Below are positions 8,185 to 10,486 of a stretch of DNA of 10,486 nt, in pieces (positions within the stretch are counted from its first letter, which is position 1; every line of letters begins with the position of its first letter). The notes below the pieces were generated by a model. The model was not told the DNA's origin, did not search any database, and saw only the letters and a list, made by a program, of their open reading frames with translations. A program made the translations under genes and the position numbers. Source of the DNA: Euperipatoides rowelli (taxonomy: Eukaryota > Onychophora > Udeonychophora > Euonychophora > Peripatopsidae); the NCBI GenBank assembly GCA_003024985.2, contig PXIH01S0054660.1; one strand, given 5' to 3'.

Positions 8185-8580
8185 TCCCTTCACATATTAG
8201 CATTTGTAGATTTGTTTTAATTGTAGGAATTTATGATATAATTTTAAATTAGTATTAAAAATCTAAACTGAACAAAAAAAAAGTAACAAATTTAATAAAA
8301 TATAGAAAAGTAAGAAATAATTTAATTATTAATCATATTTTAAAGTTCATGTAGTTATTGCATTTTAATACACATGATTCTATGAGACATAAAAATTATG
8401 ACACACACCTGCTCATGTTAAAAATGTGGGTGTGATTGCTTGATTGTTAAGCATCAAAATGAATTCTAATAAACATTAGTAATGTGTAAAATATTTTAGT
8501 TTTAAATTTATTTAATGTTTTATGAAAATCCATTTTCAAATACAATGTTCTAAAACTAAATCAATTGGTACAATACAACA
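8185..8580. other. A+T-rich non-coding stretch
   Basis: No gene is seen. A fragment at 8385-8420 (AGACATAAAAATTATGACAC) resembles 6957-6993 in copy 1 (AGACATAAATTTTACGACAC), the piece missing from copy 2. It may be a further scrap of the same repeat family. Confidence 0.4.
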
Positions 8581-8687
8581 GTGTGCTGCCCTCTACTTAG
8601 AAAACCTAAGATATGATTGGTTCAATGGCTAACAAGATGGAGAGAAAATAGATAACTTTGTGTAAAAGTTGGTTGTTTTTAATGATT
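8581..8687 (+). promoter_or_regulatory. Promoter-like motif cluster
   Basis: Within about 60 bases there are CTGCCCTCTACT (8586-8597, similar to the CTCF core read in reverse), GATTGGTT (8615-8622, an inverted CCAAT box as bound by NF-Y) and AAGATGGAGA (8634-8643, similar to the YY1 site AAGATGGC). CCAAT and YY1 sites close to each other are typical of animal promoters near the start site, and the first coding-like frame begins 45 bases later. Each motif alone could be chance, so this remains a suggestion. Confidence 0.25.
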
Positions 8688-8768
8688 ATGGACGACGGGG
8701 AATGGCTATCCGTCTTTTACTTGCATATTACTGACTGCAGCTTTGAACGTATTTTTAGGGAAACCTAA
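8688..8768 (+). CDS. Short 26-codon frame, possible first exon or small ORF
   Basis: ATG 8688 begins MDDGEWLSVFYLHITDC and the frame ends at TAA 8766-8768. Base composition is much less A+T-rich than the surroundings and codons such as GAC GAC GGG GAA TGG are unlike the local background. A possible splice donor GAAC|GTATTT lies at about 8749, so it could be a truncated exon rather than a complete small protein. The minus strand also offers exon-like signals (CAA|GTAAAA at about 8720). No family is recognised. Confidence 0.2.
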   Translation: MDDGEWLSVFYLHITDCSFERIFRET

Positions 8769-10486
8769 CCGTTTTTACACAACAGACAAGTATTTTGTAA
8801 AGGTATATCTGAGCCACAATAGTTAATAAACTAAATGTGCTAAACTAAAACTCTAATCTAATTAAAGTGAATGAGAAACAACTTCAATTATTATCTCCAT
8901 TACCAGCATCAAAATAAAGAACAATTCTTAAGTCCAATATTCACACTAATAAATATGTTAATTACTTAAAAATTCCACAATTCTTGTGTTAAAACAATTA
9001 ATACTTTTTTTTTTCTATTAATTGAAGTAAAAAAATTTCCCCAAAAAATTTGGGTGATCACTTGCCTTTTTATGGTTTTAAAATTAGGAGAAATAGCATA
9101 GATAATGTCTCATAACTTTGATTACATTTTTACAAATTGGTTTAGGTCATTCTATTTTTTTAAAACATAACCAAGTTGGTTGTATGAATGTTAAATAATG
9201 ATTTTGGCTATAACCAATTTTAAATAAATGCAATACTTTTTTTTTTAATTGATGATTTTAGTTCCATTTTTATTTTCAATTGAAGAGTCTAGTCTTTGAT
9301 TTGGTTTTGATGTCCTTAAAGTGTTAAATGAAACAACATGAGCTAAAATTTACACAAGAAACTAATTTCTAAATGGAGAAAAGCGAATGATATAGATTGT
9401 CAAAATATAATAAAAATAGAAAGGTGAGTGATAGACTAAAAGTGCTTTTATTTACTGACATACAGTAAATACAAGATTGCAGAGCAAATTAAAACACTTC
9501 ATTTGTAGATTTCTACAAAATCACTCAATGCTATTATAAGATTAAAATGGGTTATAATATAATCTATCTCAAAAGAAACCATGCCATTTGTTAAATAGTA
9601 AATTAATTTTGTTAATAACTTATATTATTTAACAAAATATAAAATATAAAAATGTAAAAAAAAAAAGTAGATGTTTGATGTGGCAGATTATTTAAAAATA
9701 AATAGGCAAAAGTGGGCTGAATGTGAGTGGAATTTCTGAAATTATTTGGGATAACAATTATTTAATTCAGATGTTAAAAATATATATTTTTATTATTTGA
9801 TATTGTTTGCCAATAGTCAAAATTTAAAACCTTCCAAGCATATCCCCATTGTTATTTTCTTTCAAATGCTGGCTACAATGTTATAATTAAGTTGATGAAC
9901 TAGTGTGATAAACCATAGTTTATATTTATTTAACCTATATAAATACCAATATTTAAATAATGTTAATAAAGTTCTATTTTTACAACATATGTCACACATG
10001 ACACATTCATCTTGCTCAAAATCATACATTGTTTTCCTGATTTCCCATCATTTAAAATTAAAGATGAATTATGAATTTCAAAACAATGAACATTTAGTAT
10101 CCTTTTGTACAGGATTACTGTGATGGCTGCTATAATAGAACTCTTGTAATGTATGGAAATGTAAACTACAATGTTTTGTGCATGAGCTTCTGTAAATATG
10201 TGATGTGATGTTCTCAAGTCTATGGTTATAATATAAATAATATGTTTATAATTAACTGCATTTAGTAAAAATAACTTTTATATCAATTTAGCCTTAATAG
10301 ATGTAGGATAAATATAATGTAGATATATTAACTACAATTAATTGCAAAAATATATTTTTTTACATTTTTTTTTTTTTTACTGTTAATCTAGGGTGTTCTA
10401 CAAATCCTTTTTGTATGGCATTATATAAAATTTGTGCCTTGCATAGCTGACTTCTTAAATCAATATTTAGTTTTTTTTTTTTAAAT
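8769..10486. other. A+T-rich non-coding stretch with small hairpins
   Basis: No gene is supported; the overlapping 72- and 84-codon frames near 9905-10217 lie on opposite strands and have no recognisable content. Small inverted repeats occur at 8995-9024 (CAATTAATA/TATTAATTG), 9040-9054 (CCCAAA-AAA-TTTGGG), 9449-9471 (TATTTACTG-ACATA-CAGTAAATA) and 9588-9635 (TTGTTAAATA/TATTTAACAA). Poly-T runs lie near 9005, 9236, 10361 and 10471. These are common in such sequence and have no assigned role. Confidence 0.5.

Noticed and set aside
8001-8252. 83-codon frame inside repeat copy 2
   Set aside because: It begins at TTG, crosses the inverted-repeat arm and the undetermined base, then runs into unrelated flank; not a gene.
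9905-10217. Overlapping 72- and 84-codon frames on opposite strands
   Set aside because: No domain, no compositional change and mutual overlap; consistent with chance.

Overview
This looks like nuclear DNA of a eukaryote, most likely an invertebrate animal. It is very A+T-rich throughout, has many long poly-A/poly-T runs and a (TA)n tract, contains no long reading frame, and carries eroded transposable-element material. I see no complete gene, tRNA or rRNA. The species cannot be fixed from this window. The decayed reverse transcriptase is of a LINE type common in molluscs, arthropods and other animals. The window is best read as intergenic or intronic sequence.

Layout. Positions 1-2630 are A+T-rich non-coding sequence with only a short (TA)n tract and small palindromes. 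At 2637-2665 there is a perfect 12-bp stem-loop. At 2757-2876 there are three degenerate repeats with an exact 40-bp period. A less A+T-rich island at 2948-3241 holds the longest reading frame of the window (97 codons, not recognised). On the minus strand, about 4864 down to 4081 is a fossil of a non-LTR retrotransposon. It runs from the RT catalytic box (decayed to YTDH) through the CETWTL-type region to the C-terminal GRxxxxWLNDLKEW-type motif, with stops and frameshifts. A second, unidentified coding-like relic lies on the minus strand at 5708-5877.

The most structured part is 6810-8184. A unit of about 670 bp is present twice in tandem. Each copy carries two nested inverted repeats: a compact hairpin (7133-7212; 7787-7869) and a longer foldback centred on the same 29-nt hairpin (7350-7378; 8017-8045). 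In the second copy the foldback is complete, 7879-8184, with arms of about 150 bp. In the first copy its right arm is cut off at the duplication junction, where an ATAAAATG motif recurs. This resembles a MITE-like or foldback element caught in a segmental duplication.

At 8581-8768 there is a local island of higher G+C with an inverted CCAAT box, a YY1-like AAGATGG motif, a CTCF-like CTGCCCTCTACT motif and a 26-codon frame. It is the only place that looks like a possible promoter or first exon. The rest, to 10486, is A+T-rich sequence with small hairpins. No set of genes working together can be described.
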